A model generated the notes under the pieces. The model ran no database searches. It saw nothing but the letters and a program-made list of their open reading frames with translations, and had not been told where the DNA came from. The translations under genes and the position numbers were made by a program. Source: an uncultured Bacilli bacterium (GTDB lineage: Bacteria; Bacillota_I; Bacilli_A; RF39; UBA660). Taken from it: a stretch of DNA of 64,000 nucleotides. Where the stretch lies: positions 1 through 64,000 of the forward strand of contig CAJUQG010000002.1 in the NCBI GenBank assembly GCA_910588025.1, in the 5' to 3' direction. Below are positions 52,822 through 62,639 of the stretch, one piece after another (the stretch's first letter is position 1; every line of letters begins with the position of its first letter).

Positions 52822-52970
52822 TCTTAGCCCTCCTTTTTTTCAATCGAATTATAGCATAGGGTAATGATCTACGCAATCATTCTTGTTTTAAAATATGTAT
52901 TTCTGTAAATTATCACGATATTTTGGGATATTTTATCATTTTTTTTCCATAATAAACTTAGGTGGGTCAT

Positions 52971-54905
52971 ATGAAAAGAAAAATTATGTTTAGTGCTCGT
53001 CTTTTTCTATTTCTTTTTTTAGCTGGAGTTGTGTGTTTAATTGGTATCTATACTTATGCTTTTTTTAGTCCAAGATTAGAACTTACCAATTTGGGAAAAC
53101 TTTATTTGTATGATAAAGAAGAGCAACTTGTTTTTCAAGGGGCTTCTGGTCAGGAATGGGTCAGTTTAAATGATATGTCAGAACATTTAATCAATGCGGT
53201 AATTAGTGTCGAAGATAAGAACTTTTATCATCATCATGGATTTGATTATTTTCGTATTGGAAAAGCTATGCTTACTAATATTATGAAAAATACACGACAA
53301 GGAGCTTCTACGATTAGCCAACAGTATATTAAAAATATGTTTTTAACATTTGATCAAACTTGGAAACGAAAGATTGAGGAAGCTTTTTTAACGGTGGAAT
53401 TAGAAGTTCATTATGAGAAAGATGATATTTTGGAGGGTTATTTAAATACGATAAATTATGGAGAAGGAAATTATGGAATTGGGAGTGCTAGCCAATATTA
53501 TTTTAATAAATCTGCTAAAGATTTAACTTTGGAGGAAGCGCTGATGCTCGCTGGAGTTCCCAAAAGTCCTAATCGTTTTAATCCTGTTGTGAATTATGAC
53601 GCGTGTGTGAAACGAGCGAAAATTGTTGCAAAAGCGATGTTGGAGAATCATTATATTACCGATGAAGTCTATAATCATTTGTTTGAAGATAAAATTGAAA
53701 TTTATGGAAAAGATGAACAAAATCATTCGCAGATGATTCAATATTTTCAAGATGCTGTTTTTAATGAGTTGAAAAGTATTAGTGGGATTCCTAGTAGTTT
53801 AATGGATGCAGGTGGTCTAAAAATTTATACTACTTTAGATAGTAAGGCTCAAAGGGGTATGGAAGATTCCATTAAAACTAATATTGGTGTGGAGGATTTA
53901 CAAATCGCTAGTGTGCTAATTGATCCAAAAACAGGGGGCGTATTGTCACTAACAGGGGGATTTGATTATTCTAAGAGTCAATATAATCGAGCAACTCAAT
54001 CAAAACGACAAGTTGGTAGTACTATGAAACCATTTTTATATTATGCGGCACTAGAAAATGGACTTACTTCTTCTTCTACTTTCTTTAGTAGTGAAACCAC
54101 TTTTGTTTTTTCTAATAATAAAACCTATAGTCCTTCTAATTATAATCAGATATATGCAAACCAAGATATTACTATGGCAGCTGCTTTAGCTTATTCGGAT
54201 AATATTTATGCGGTAAAAACACATTTATTTTTAGGAGAAGATACTTTAGTTGAAACGGCAAAACAAGTTGGTATCAAAGGAGATTTGCAATCGAATCCTT
54301 CTTTAGCATTGGGGACAAGTGAACTTAATATGATGGATTTTGCAAACGGATATTTGACTTTAGCTAGTGGAGGATTTAAACGTGATCTATATTTTATTGA
54401 AAAAATTGAGGATATGGATGGAAATATCATTTATCGTCATAAGCCAAAAAAAGAAATGGTTTTAAACAGTAATTATGTATATATTTTAAATGAAATGCTT
54501 ACTAATACAACAAATTCGGCTTTTAATTCTTATACGACACCAACGGCCTTGTCATTAAGTGCTAAAATGTCCCGAAAATACGCATTAAAGACAGGAACAA
54601 CGAATACAGATTGTTGGAGTGTTGGTTATACTCCAGATGCTCTAAGTTTGGTATGGGTTGGAAAAGATGATAGTTCCGAAGTAGGTAGCATTGCTAGTCG
54701 TATTTCAAAAAATGTTTGGTTAGAGACTATGGAAGCGTATTTACAAGATAAGGAGCATTCTTGGTATGAAACACCACATAATGTTGTAGGTCTTTTAAAA
54801 GATGCAGTGACTGGAAAAGATGTTTTAGATAAAAAAAATTCTACAATCTTTTATTATGAAAAAGGCACAGAGTTACCAAGTGTGAGCGTTAATCAAACAG
54901 AATAA
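52971..54905 (+). CDS. Class A penicillin-binding protein (PBP1-type)
   Basis: A bifunctional peptidoglycan synthase of about 644 residues. It has an N-terminal anchor (about 9-31), a GT51 transglycosylase domain (EDKNFYHHHGFD with catalytic Glu, GASTISQQYIKN, KRKIEEAFL) and a transpeptidase domain with the serine motif STMK, SDN and KTGTTNTD. A short tail without PASTA repeats follows. GGTGGG supports ATG 52971. It is the only plus-strand gene in the right half apart from dnaA, so it is read against replication. Confidence 0.95.
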   Translation: MKRKIMFSARLFLFLFLAGVVCLIGIYTYAFFSPRLELTNLGKLYLYDKEEQLVFQGASGQEWVSLNDMSEHLINAVISVEDKNFYHHHGFDYFRIGKAMLTNIMKNTRQGASTISQQYIKNMFLTFDQTWKRKIEEAFLTVELEVHYEKDDILEGYLNTINYGEGNYGIGSASQYYFNKSAKDLTLEEALMLAGVPKSPNRFNPVVNYDACVKRAKIVAKAMLENHYITDEVYNHLFEDKIEIYGKDEQNHSQMIQYFQDAVFNELKSISGIPSSLMDAGGLKIYTTLDSKAQRGMEDSIKTNIGVEDLQIASVLIDPKTGGVLSLTGGFDYSKSQYNRATQSKRQVGSTMKPFLYYAALENGLTSSSTFFSSETTFVFSNNKTYSPSNYNQIYANQDITMAAALAYSDNIYAVKTHLFLGEDTLVETAKQVGIKGDLQSNPSLALGTSELNMMDFANGYLTLASGGFKRDLYFIEKIEDMDGNIIYRHKPKKEMVLNSNYVYILNEMLTNTTNSAFNSYTTPTALSLSAKMSRKYALKTGTTNTDCWSVGYTPDALSLVWVGKDDSSEVGSIASRISKNVWLETMEAYLQDKEHSWYETPHNVVGLLKDAVTGKDVLDKKNSTIFYYEKGTELPSVSVNQTE

Positions 54906-54935
54906 ATTCTATGATAATACATAGGATTTTTTTTA
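54906..54935 (+). terminator. Terminator of the PBP gene
   Basis: An 8-bp stem (54906-54913 with 54920-54927, one G-T) follows the stop and leads into T8. Confidence 0.75.
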
Positions 54936-54992
54936 TGATTTCTGATTGATTTTTATAAATTAAAAAAAGAAAAAATTTTAGTAAACTTTTCC

Positions 54993-56213
54993 TTATTTTT
55001 TGATTTTAATATTCATTTGATAATTGTCATTTAAATCCATTTCTTCTATTTCAATCACGAAACCTTGTTCATTCATTTGATTGATTAAATTCCGAACATT
55101 ATTTATTGCAGTTTTTAAGTCAGTTCCTTTTTCCTCTTCTAACTTCTGCTCGTATGAAGGGTCTAATTTGATAATAGAAGCAACAGGATCAACAAGCATT
55201 TCTTCTTCTACTGGTTCTTTTACTTCTTCTATTTTATTTATGACAGGTTCATTGGTTCCAAAGAAAAAGGGATTTTCTTGTTCTTCGGTCTTTTTTACTA
55301 CTGGTTCTTCTAAACCATCATCTAATATTTCCATGTCATTATTTAAAGGATTAATGACTTCTTTATTGGATGAGGAAATTAAACCATCCATCATATTCAT
55401 ATTTGCGGCTTCATCTTCTAAAAAATTAAAAAATTTATTAGGAATGGTTGATGATGTCTCTTCTATTTTATTTTGTTTTGGTTCTTCCATTGGCTTCAAC
55501 ATACTTTCTACGTCATGTAATTCGCGAACTGGGTTAATGTCTGTAGCATTGTTCACAATTGATTCAAGATTTGGCGTTAAATTTACAAGTGGAATTTCTT
55601 CTCCAGCTGTTTCTTCTTTTAGTTTTTTTAGTTCCATATCTAATTGACGGACAGTCATTCTCTTTTCAATAATCTTTTTTAACCATTTTTTTTGTTCATC
55701 TTTCGCAAGCGATAATAAAGCTCTAGCATGGCGTTCAGAGATTTTTTCATTTAATAAAGCATTTTGAACGTCCTCATCCAAATTTAAAAGTCTAAGTTTA
55801 TTGGCTATAGTTGATTGAGAAACTCCCATTTTTTCTGCTAATTGTTCTTGAGTTAAGTAACCACGGTCTAATAAACTTTTATAAGATTTTGCTTCTTCTA
55901 TCGCGGTTAAGTTTCGTCTTTGAATATTTTCAACTAATGCTACTTCTGCGCTTTTATTATCATCGATATTGGAAATAATTGCTGGAACTTTTTGTAATCC
56001 AGCCATCGTTGCAGCTTTGTAACGTCTTTCTCCTGCAATAATCTCATATTTATCGCCAAGGCGTCTTAATACTAATGGTTGAATGATACCATGTTGTTTT
56101 ATTGACTCTGAAAGTTCCGTTAGACCACCTTCATCAAATGCTAATCTTGGTTGGAATCGATTGGGTATAATATCTTCAATCGGTATTAGCTGAATATCCT
56201 TCTCCATATTCAC
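54993..56213 (-). CDS. noc: Noc/ParB-family nucleoid occlusion protein with long acidic extension
   Basis: A 406-residue ParB-family protein. The N-terminal part has PNRFQPRLAF and AGERRYKAATMAGL (box II), followed by the HTH YLTQEQLAEKMGVSQSTIANK. Its place after rsmG is the position of noc in Bacillus. Two differences stand out: it lacks the amphipathic membrane-binding helix at the N-terminus of Bacillus Noc, and it has an extra acidic, low-complexity region of about 150 residues (about 210-360) before the C-terminal domain. AAGGGG favours the GTG at 56213. The classical ParB is at 13981. Confidence 0.85.
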   Translation of the reverse strand: MNMEKDIQLIPIEDIIPNRFQPRLAFDEGGLTELSESIKQHGIIQPLVLRRLGDKYEIIAGERRYKAATMAGLQKVPAIISNIDDNKSAEVALVENIQRRNLTAIEEAKSYKSLLDRGYLTQEQLAEKMGVSQSTIANKLRLLNLDEDVQNALLNEKISERHARALLSLAKDEQKKWLKKIIEKRMTVRQLDMELKKLKEETAGEEIPLVNLTPNLESIVNNATDINPVRELHDVESMLKPMEEPKQNKIEETSSTIPNKFFNFLEDEAANMNMMDGLISSSNKEVINPLNNDMEILDDGLEEPVVKKTEEQENPFFFGTNEPVINKIEEVKEPVEEEMLVDPVASIIKLDPSYEQKLEEEKGTDLKTAINNVRNLINQMNEQGFVIEIEEMDLNDNYQMNIKIKK

Positions 56214-56254
56214 ATCAATCAGCCCCTTACGCTATAATTAATTGTAACTTAGAA

Positions 56255-56971
56255 TTAAAGTTTTTTCAATGGCTTTTTTAAAATAGTCGCATAAGCTCGT
56301 GGGTAAGTGGATGGTGTAGACGCTAATTTTTTGATTTTTATGATAGTTCTTAGTCCTGTATCAAAAGGAAGAGAAAATTTTTCAATATGTTCTATGGATC
56401 CATAAATTTGAGAAAGTATTCCTTCTGAATTTTTTATTTCTTCTTCTACGTTTGATTTCATTGCGAGTAATAAGCCATTTCTTTTTAATAAAGGAAAGGA
56501 GGTTTCGATAAGAATTCGTAATTCTGCTACTGCTCTTGAAGTAATTACATCATATTGTTCTTGATTTGTTTTGGCATATTCTTCGGTACGATTGTAAATA
56601 GTTTTAACATTTTGTAAATTTAATATCTTTATGATTTCGTTTAAAAAATTTATTTTTTTGTTGTTAGAGTCAAGTAAGTGCACTTCTAAATTAGGAAAAC
56701 AAATAGCTAAAACTAAGCCAGGAAAGCCAGCACCTGTACCAATATCTAATATTTTTTGGTTTTTTTCTATATGTAGTATTTTTGTAATGGTTAAAGAGTC
56801 AAAAAAATGTTTTAGATAAACCTCTTCAGGAGTTTTAATGGCAGTTAAGTTAGTGTGCTCATTGTATTCTAATAAAAAGGCACAATACTTTTTTAAATTG
56901 ATTATAATTTGCGGCGATAAATCAAGGTTTAATTCTTTTTTGATTTGATCTTTAAAGGTCTCTTCCGTCAT
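56255..56971 (-). CDS. rsmG: 16S rRNA (guanine-527 N7)-methyltransferase
   Basis: A 238-residue GidB/RsmG methyltransferase. DIGTGAGFPGLVLAICFP is the SAM loop, and VITSRAVAEL and LLLAMKS lie in the catalytic core. It modifies G527 of 16S rRNA near the streptomycin site. The start overlaps mnmG by 20 bp, the standard mnmE-mnmG-rsmG order. Confidence 0.96.
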   Translation of the reverse strand: MTEETFKDQIKKELNLDLSPQIIINLKKYCAFLLEYNEHTNLTAIKTPEEVYLKHFFDSLTITKILHIEKNQKILDIGTGAGFPGLVLAICFPNLEVHLLDSNNKKINFLNEIIKILNLQNVKTIYNRTEEYAKTNQEQYDVITSRAVAELRILIETSFPLLKRNGLLLAMKSNVEEEIKNSEGILSQIYGSIEHIEKFSLPFDTGLRTIIKIKKLASTPSTYPRAYATILKKPLKKL

Positions 56972-58826
56972 TTTTACTATACTCCTTTTTTAGATAAACA
57001 GCTAATATTGAAATATCAGATGGATTTACACCACTAATTCTAGCTGCTTGTCCAATTGATAATGGACGAACTTTTTTTAATTTTTGGCGAGCTTCTGAAG
57101 CGATATTCTTAATTTTGTCATAATCGATATCTTCGGGAATTTGTTTTTCTTCTAATTTAAGCATTCTTTCTACATCACGTTCTGTTTTATTAATGTAACC
57201 CTCATATTTAATTGCTATCTCTACTTGTTCTTTCATTAATTCATCGAAAGGTAGAGGTAAAAATTCAGCAATTATTTTTAAATTTATATCTGGTCGTTTT
57301 AATAATTCATAAAAACTTTTTGATGATGATAGTTCAATATTATATTTTTTTAGTTTAGATTTATTTTCTTCATTTAATTTTATTTTCTCTTTTTTTAATA
57401 AATCCATGAGTTCAGTAATTTGGGCTTTTTTCTTTCTGGTCGCTTCATATTGTTCTTTTGTGATGCTTCCTACTTTCCAAGCGATATCACGAAGTCTTAA
57501 ATCAGCATTATCGTGACGTAGAAGTAAACGATATTCTGCTCTTGAGGTTAACATACGATAAGGTTCATTAGTTCCTTTGGTGACTAAATCATCAATTAAA
57601 ACACCGATATATGCTTCATTTCTTTTTAAGATTAGTGGTTCTTTTTGTTTTAATTTTAAAACAGCATTGATTCCTGCTATAATTCCTTGACCCGCTGCTT
57701 CTTCATAACCACTTGTTCCATTAATTTGACCAGCTGTAAAGATATTATCAATTACTTTGGATTCTAAAGATGGTTTAATTTGTAACGGATTTATTGCATC
57801 ATATTCAATTGCATAAGCATATTTGGTAATGATTGCATGTTCTAAACCTTCTAAGCTATGAACCATTTGCTCTTGAATATCTCTTGGCATACTGGTTGAA
57901 AATCCTTGTAAATACCATTCATCATAAAATAAACTTTCTGGCTCTAAAAATAACTGGTGGCGTTCTTTGTCTTTAAAACGTACTAATTTGTCTTCAATGG
58001 AAGGACAGTACCGAGGACCAATTCCTGTGACATATCCTCCATACATAGCTGATTTGTCTAAGTTTGAAAGTACTATATTATGAGTTTTTTCATTGGTATA
58101 AAGTAAATAACACTTTTGTTGTTCGTTTAGTTTATAAGACGGAGCATGATCCCAACTAAACGTATAGTATTCATTGTCTCCTACTTCTTCTTTTAATTTA
58201 CTAAAATCAATGGAAGAATGTTTGATACGTTGAGGGGTTCCAGTTTTTAATCGTTGAATTTCAAACCCTAATTTTTTTAAGTTATCACTTAGATAATGAC
58301 TTCTTGGCTCACCATGGGGGCCGCCTTCTGTATTTTCGTTACCAATTAAAATGTTACTTTTTAGGTAAGTTCCTGTTGTTAGAATTAGTGTTTCTGTTTC
58401 TATTTTTTGACCATTATTTAAAACGATTGCTTTTATTTTATTTTTTTCGACAATGATATCCTCAACTGTACCTTCCATTAGTTCAAGATTTTTCGTATTT
58501 TTTAATTCATGAAACATGTTTTGTGGATAAGTGATTTTATCTGCTTGAGCTCTTAGGGAACGAACAGCTGGACCTTTTGCACTATTTAGCATTTTGATTT
58601 GAAAGTGAGATTGATCAGCGACGCGACCCATTAATCCTCCAAGGGCGTCAATTTCTCTTACAATAATTCCTTTTGCGGTTCCACCTATCGAAGGATTACA
58701 TGGCATATCAGCAATATTTTTTTGGTTCATGGTAATTAAAAGAGTTTTAGCTCCCATAAATGCTGAAATATGAGCAGCTTCACATCCTGCATGTCCTCCA
58801 CCTACTACAATACAATCAAATTTCAT
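56952..58826 (-). CDS. mnmG: tRNA uridine-34 carboxymethylaminomethyl enzyme MnmG
   Basis: An FAD protein of about 624 residues that works with MnmE to modify wobble uridine in tRNAs. The FAD-binding motif is VGGGHAGCEAA, and the active-site cysteine region includes MPCNPSIGGTAKG. The C-terminal domain ends RISGVNPSDISILAVYLKK. GGAAG before ATG 58826 fits the family N-terminus and is preferred to the longer frame to 58865. Confidence 0.96.
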   Translation of the reverse strand: MKFDCIVVGGGHAGCEAAHISAFMGAKTLLITMNQKNIADMPCNPSIGGTAKGIIVREIDALGGLMGRVADQSHFQIKMLNSAKGPAVRSLRAQADKITYPQNMFHELKNTKNLELMEGTVEDIIVEKNKIKAIVLNNGQKIETETLILTTGTYLKSNILIGNENTEGGPHGEPRSHYLSDNLKKLGFEIQRLKTGTPQRIKHSSIDFSKLKEEVGDNEYYTFSWDHAPSYKLNEQQKCYLLYTNEKTHNIVLSNLDKSAMYGGYVTGIGPRYCPSIEDKLVRFKDKERHQLFLEPESLFYDEWYLQGFSTSMPRDIQEQMVHSLEGLEHAIITKYAYAIEYDAINPLQIKPSLESKVIDNIFTAGQINGTSGYEEAAGQGIIAGINAVLKLKQKEPLILKRNEAYIGVLIDDLVTKGTNEPYRMLTSRAEYRLLLRHDNADLRLRDIAWKVGSITKEQYEATRKKKAQITELMDLLKKEKIKLNEENKSKLKKYNIELSSSKSFYELLKRPDINLKIIAEFLPLPFDELMKEQVEIAIKYEGYINKTERDVERMLKLEEKQIPEDIDYDKIKNIASEARQKLKKVRPLSIGQAARISGVNPSDISILAVYLKKEYSKNDGRDL

Positions 58827-59041
58827 TTTAGGCACTTCCTTTCTGTTTTTTATCATTATTAACAATTCTCTTCTCCAAATTATTTTTCTATTTTAAAATA
58901 CTAAATTTTCAAGAGTTTAGGTCTTTTGTTTGCGGTTTATTTGATATTTCTCGTTATTCTTTTAGAAAGATATCTTTTTTGCTAGGTTTCAATTGTTTCA
59001 CATAATATTTTTACTTATTTTAAAATGATTTAAAATACTTT

Positions 59042-60400
59042 TTATTTTCCTAAGCAAAATTTTTGAAATAAGTTATCAATTAGTTCATCTTCATAAGTTG
59101 CTCCAATAATTAATCCTAAATTATTCCAAGCTTCTTTCATTTCAATTTCTAACATGTCAATTGGAATGTTTTCTTGAATTTGTTGTTCAACATTTTTTAT
59201 ATTGTTTAAAGCTTTTTTAGCGAGAGTTACTTGTCGAACATTTGATAAATAGTTCATATCTTTACTTTCAATTTCATTTAAATGGAATAAGTCAATTATT
59301 TTATTTTTTAGAGGTAATATTCCATCTATCGAAGTTGTATTTCCAATTGTAATATTTGGATATTGATAGATTTCTTCGTCAATCTTTGATTCTAAATCAT
59401 TTTTATTTAAGAAAATGATACTTTTTTTTGTAGATATTTTGGTCAGTAAATCTCGATCTTCATTCGTTAATTTTTCATTAGAATTTAAAACTAGGATTAC
59501 TAAATCTGCAGAATCTAAAAGTTTTTTACTTTTATCAACGCCGATTTTTTCAACAATATCTTCTGTATCTCTAATTCCAGCCGTATCAATTAAATTTAGT
59601 AGTATTCCATTTAAATTTACTGAGCCTTCTACGATATCTCTCGTTGTACCAGAAATATCTGTTACAATGGCTTTTTCTTCTTCTAAAAAGGCATTTAATA
59701 AACTACTTTTTCCGACATTTGGTCGTCCTATAAAAGCAACATTGATTCCTTCTTTTAGGATTTTCCCATTTTCCGATTCTTTGACGATTTTTTGTAATGA
59801 TAAAGAGATTTCTTTTAATTCTGGTAATATATTTTCATGTGTAATTACTTTTTCATCTTCATATTCTGGGTAATCAATATTTACTTCAATGTTAGCTAAC
59901 AAAGTTACAATCTTTTCTCTTAAATCTTGGATTAATTTTGTTAGTGAGCCAGAGACACCATTCATAGCGAGTGCCCTTGCTTTATCGTTTTTAGCTTCAA
60001 TTAAATCACCAACGGCTTCGGCTTCTAAAAGATTAATACGACCATTTAAAAAAGCTCGTTTGGTAAACTCCCCTGGTTCAGCAAGTTCTGCTCCGTTTAA
60101 AATTAAAAGTTCTAAGACTTTATTGGTAGTAGACATACCACCATGACAATTGATTTCTATGATATCTTCTGTTGTATATGTCCGTGGAGATAGCATTTTC
60201 ATGACTAGTACTTCATCTATTTTTTCACCATCACTGACAATATATCCATAATGTATTGTATGAGTTGGAGCCATCAAAAAAGATTTATTGCTAAATATTT
60301 TACTTGTAATTTCTACTGAGGCTGGTCCACTCATTCTGACAATTGATATTGCTCCACCATTTCCGGGGTTGGTTGAGATTGCACAAATAGTTTTTTCCAT
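59042..60400 (-). CDS. mnmE: tRNA modification GTPase MnmE
   Basis: A 452-residue GTPase. The N-terminal tetrahydrofolate-binding domain, a helical domain and an inserted Ras-like G domain (GRPNVGKSSLLN, DTAGIRDT, NKND) are in the usual order. The C-terminus FCLGK carries the conserved cysteine motif (C-x-G-K). It forms the tRNA wobble-uridine modification complex with MnmG, 176 bp downstream. Confidence 0.97.
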   Translation of the reverse strand: MEKTICAISTNPGNGGAISIVRMSGPASVEITSKIFSNKSFLMAPTHTIHYGYIVSDGEKIDEVLVMKMLSPRTYTTEDIIEINCHGGMSTTNKVLELLILNGAELAEPGEFTKRAFLNGRINLLEAEAVGDLIEAKNDKARALAMNGVSGSLTKLIQDLREKIVTLLANIEVNIDYPEYEDEKVITHENILPELKEISLSLQKIVKESENGKILKEGINVAFIGRPNVGKSSLLNAFLEEEKAIVTDISGTTRDIVEGSVNLNGILLNLIDTAGIRDTEDIVEKIGVDKSKKLLDSADLVILVLNSNEKLTNEDRDLLTKISTKKSIIFLNKNDLESKIDEEIYQYPNITIGNTTSIDGILPLKNKIIDLFHLNEIESKDMNYLSNVRQVTLAKKALNNIKNVEQQIQENIPIDMLEIEMKEAWNNLGLIIGATYEDELIDNLFQKFCLGK

Positions 60401-60459
60401 AATATCACCACTCGCCGGTATTATATCACGTTTTTTAGATTTCAGTTTTGCTTTTCCAA

Positions 60460-60484
60460 ATAAAAAGCAGATTTATTCTGCTTT
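60460..60484 (-). terminator. Terminator of jag
   Basis: An 8-bp stem (60464-60471 with 60477-60484) covers the jag stop and is followed by TTTTTATTT on the minus strand. Confidence 0.75.
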
Positions 60485-61078
60485 GATGACAATGTGACGG
60501 TTTGGCTCTTCCCCTTCACTTGTGGTTTTAATTCCTTTAAAATCAGTAAGTTTATTGTGAACAATTCGGCGTTCATAAGAATTCATATTATCAAGGGCAA
60601 CATCAATTTTGGAATCACGTACTTCTTTTGCAATTCTTATTGCTAATTTTTCTAAGTACTCTACTCGTTTGGTTTTATAATCTTCAACATCTAAACTAAT
60701 TTTAAAAAAGGTATTCCAGTCTTTTAAATATTTTTGTTTCATTAGCGTTTCTAACGCTTTTAATGTTTGACCGTTTTTACCAATTAAAATTGGATTGTTG
60801 TCAGAATACATATTAATGTAGAAAGTATCGTCTTGAAGACGTGTTTCCATTTCTAGTTTCAATCCTAAGCCTTCTACTAAAGTTTGAAGATAATTTTTCA
60901 TATCATTTAAGAGCTCTCGTTTGGTTACTGCACTTACAAGAAAAGAGGATGATTTAAATAATTTACCTTCTATTTCTTCCGATTTATAAACGACTTCACT
61001 TTGATTTGCATTTAATTCAATTAAAACTTTTTCTAATGCTTCATTTAAAGTCTTACCTTGATTTTCTACTACATTCAT
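60473..61078 (-). CDS. khpB: RNA-binding protein Jag/KhpB
   Basis: A 201-residue protein with Jag_N (about 1-55), a KH domain (about 60-130, IGKNGQTLKALETLM) and an R3H domain (about 135-200, MNSYERRIVHNKLTDFKGI...). It forms a heterodimer with KhpA and binds many RNAs; it affects cell division in streptococci. It follows yidC by 2 nt, as in most Firmicutes. Confidence 0.95.
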   Translation of the reverse strand: MNVVENQGKTLNEALEKVLIELNANQSEVVYKSEEIEGKLFKSSSFLVSAVTKRELLNDMKNYLQTLVEGLGLKLEMETRLQDDTFYINMYSDNNPILIGKNGQTLKALETLMKQKYLKDWNTFFKISLDVEDYKTKRVEYLEKLAIRIAKEVRDSKIDVALDNMNSYERRIVHNKLTDFKGIKTTSEGEEPNRHIVIKAE

Positions 61079-61080
61079 TC

Positions 61081-62115
61081 TTAATTACCTGCTTTCTTGT
61101 TCACTTTCTTAATTTTAGCATTGAGTACTTTTTCTTTTTTTGATTCGTCTTTTTTGTCATGATCATTAGCAAGAATTTTTTTGACTAGTAAATTTTGTAC
61201 CACAATGAAACCATTCGTAATTATCCAGTAAAATGCTAAAGCGGTTGGTAAACTAAAGGAAGCAATGGAAATCATGATAATCATAAATTTAAACATAAAA
61301 TCCATTTGTTTCATCACTTCATTATTTCCCATATTATTGTTTTGACTCATAGAATGTTTAAATGAAAAATAAGTAGTTAAGATAATTAAAAGTATTAATA
61401 GTATATAAATATATTGACCATTTGCGATTCCTTTTCCAGGAGTCATACCAAGGTTCATTCCAAATAGTTCCCCTTCAAAAATGGCTGGAACACGATTAAT
61501 CGCTTGCAGAAAAGCAAAAAATAATGGAATTTGAATAAAAGAAACAAGACATCCACTTACAGGATTAATTTTATATTTTTGATAAATCAACATTGTTTCT
61601 TGACTTTTCATCATCATACTTTCGCTATCTGTTCGATTTGCATATTTTTTTTCAATTTTTTGAATTTCAGGATTTGCTTTTTTCATATTTTCGGCTTGGC
61701 GCATCGTTTTGATGGAAAGCGGAAATAGAATGAAACGAATTAACAATCCTACAAACATTACAGCTAGTCCGAAATTTTTTAATAAGTAACCAGCTTTCAG
61801 AATAATCCAAGCTAGTGGTTTTACAAAAATTGATTCCCATAAGCTATGATAAGCAATTTTATTTGGTACAAACTCATTACAAGCTGGTAAATCTTCTAAT
61901 TTAACTCGTAATTGGTCGTTGTATTGTTCATATATTTTATATAAGCCTTCTTCTGTTGGTTTACATAAGATATCTTTTTGGACACTTTGACCAGTTTCTT
62001 CGTTCATTACAACTTTGTTATCTTGATCTTTAATGTAGTTACTATTTCCACAACCACTGGTGCTAAAAACGATTCCGATAAGTAATACACTCATTATTAT
62101 TTTTTTATGTTTCAT
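61081..62115 (-). CDS. yidC: Membrane protein insertase YidC (lipoprotein)
   Basis: A 344-residue insertase of the Gram-positive SpoIIIJ/YqjG type. The N-terminal signal ends in a lipobox (STSGC), so it is a lipoprotein. The core has five membrane helices with a conserved Arg in the first (VGLLIRFILFPLSIKTMRQA). A basic C-terminal tail can touch the ribosome. Its ATG overlaps the rnpA stop (ATGA). Confidence 0.96.
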   Translation of the reverse strand: MKHKKIIMSVLLIGIVFSTSGCGNSNYIKDQDNKVVMNEETGQSVQKDILCKPTEEGLYKIYEQYNDQLRVKLEDLPACNEFVPNKIAYHSLWESIFVKPLAWIILKAGYLLKNFGLAVMFVGLLIRFILFPLSIKTMRQAENMKKANPEIQKIEKKYANRTDSESMMMKSQETMLIYQKYKINPVSGCLVSFIQIPLFFAFLQAINRVPAIFEGELFGMNLGMTPGKGIANGQYIYILLILLIILTTYFSFKHSMSQNNNMGNNEVMKQMDFMFKFMIIMISIASFSLPTALAFYWIITNGFIVVQNLLVKKILANDHDKKDESKKEKVLNAKIKKVNKKAGN

Positions 62116-62441
62116 ATTCTCTCCTTAGATAAGAGTTCAAGAAGTTTTGTTTCTAATTCTACAAAACTAGCTTCTTTGGTCTTTTCTTTCATTATTATAA
62201 TATAATCATATCCTTTTGAAAACAATTTTTTTTGATTCGTCAAAATATTACGCATGCGACGTTTTATTTTATTTCTTGCTACGGCATTGCCTAATTTTTT
62301 TCCAACAGCAATTCCAAACCGAGCAAGTTGTAAGTCACTTTTCCTTATATATATATTATAAAATTTATTTTTTAAAATTGGCCCATTTTTAATAATACTT
62401 GTAAACTCTTCATGAGTTTTTACCACTTCATATTTTTTCAT
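62112..62441 (-). CDS. rnpA: Ribonuclease P protein component
   Basis: A 109-residue basic protein that partners RNase P RNA in maturing tRNA 5' ends. The signature is KLGNAVARNKIKRRMRNIL (RNR motif). It sits between rpmH and yidC. No RNase P RNA gene was recognised in this window. Confidence 0.96.
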   Translation of the reverse strand: MKKYEVVKTHEEFTSIIKNGPILKNKFYNIYIRKSDLQLARFGIAVGKKLGNAVARNKIKRRMRNILTNQKKLFSKGYDYIIIMKEKTKEASFVELETKLLELLSKERI

Positions 62442-62460
62442 ATGATCATTTCCTTTATAA

Positions 62461-62482
62461 AAAAAGCCACTTACCGTGGTTT
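62461..62482 (-). terminator. Weak terminator between rpmH and rnpA
   Basis: AACCAC/GTGGCT (six pairs, one G-U) is followed by TTTTTTTAT on the minus strand. It probably lowers expression of rnpA relative to rpmH. Confidence 0.55.
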
Positions 62483-62603
62483 ATTTACATAATTGTTTGC
62501 GTCCTTTTCTTCTTCTTCTTTTTAAAATATTTGTTTCTTTGCGTGCGAAGAAGCCATGTTTTTTCGCTTTTTTGCGATTATTTGGTTGATAAGTTCTTTT
62601 CAT
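62481..62603 (-). CDS. rpmH: 50S ribosomal protein L34
   Basis: A 40-residue, very basic protein starting [20 protein letters not shown] and containing [10 protein letters not shown]. It is slightly shorter than usual (44-47): the segment between the two basic blocks is trimmed. AAGGAGG precedes the ATG. It is the first gene left of the origin, the near-universal rpmH-dnaA arrangement. Confidence 0.94.
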   Translation of the reverse strand: MKRTYQPNNRKKAKKHGFFARKETNILKRRRRKGRKQLCK

Positions 62604-62639
62604 GTATATACCTCCTTTTTTCTTAAAGCTCCCTTATTA

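Noticed and set aside
55081..55647. 188-codon plus-strand ORF opposite noc
   Set aside because: Serine-rich shadow of the acidic low-complexity region of noc.
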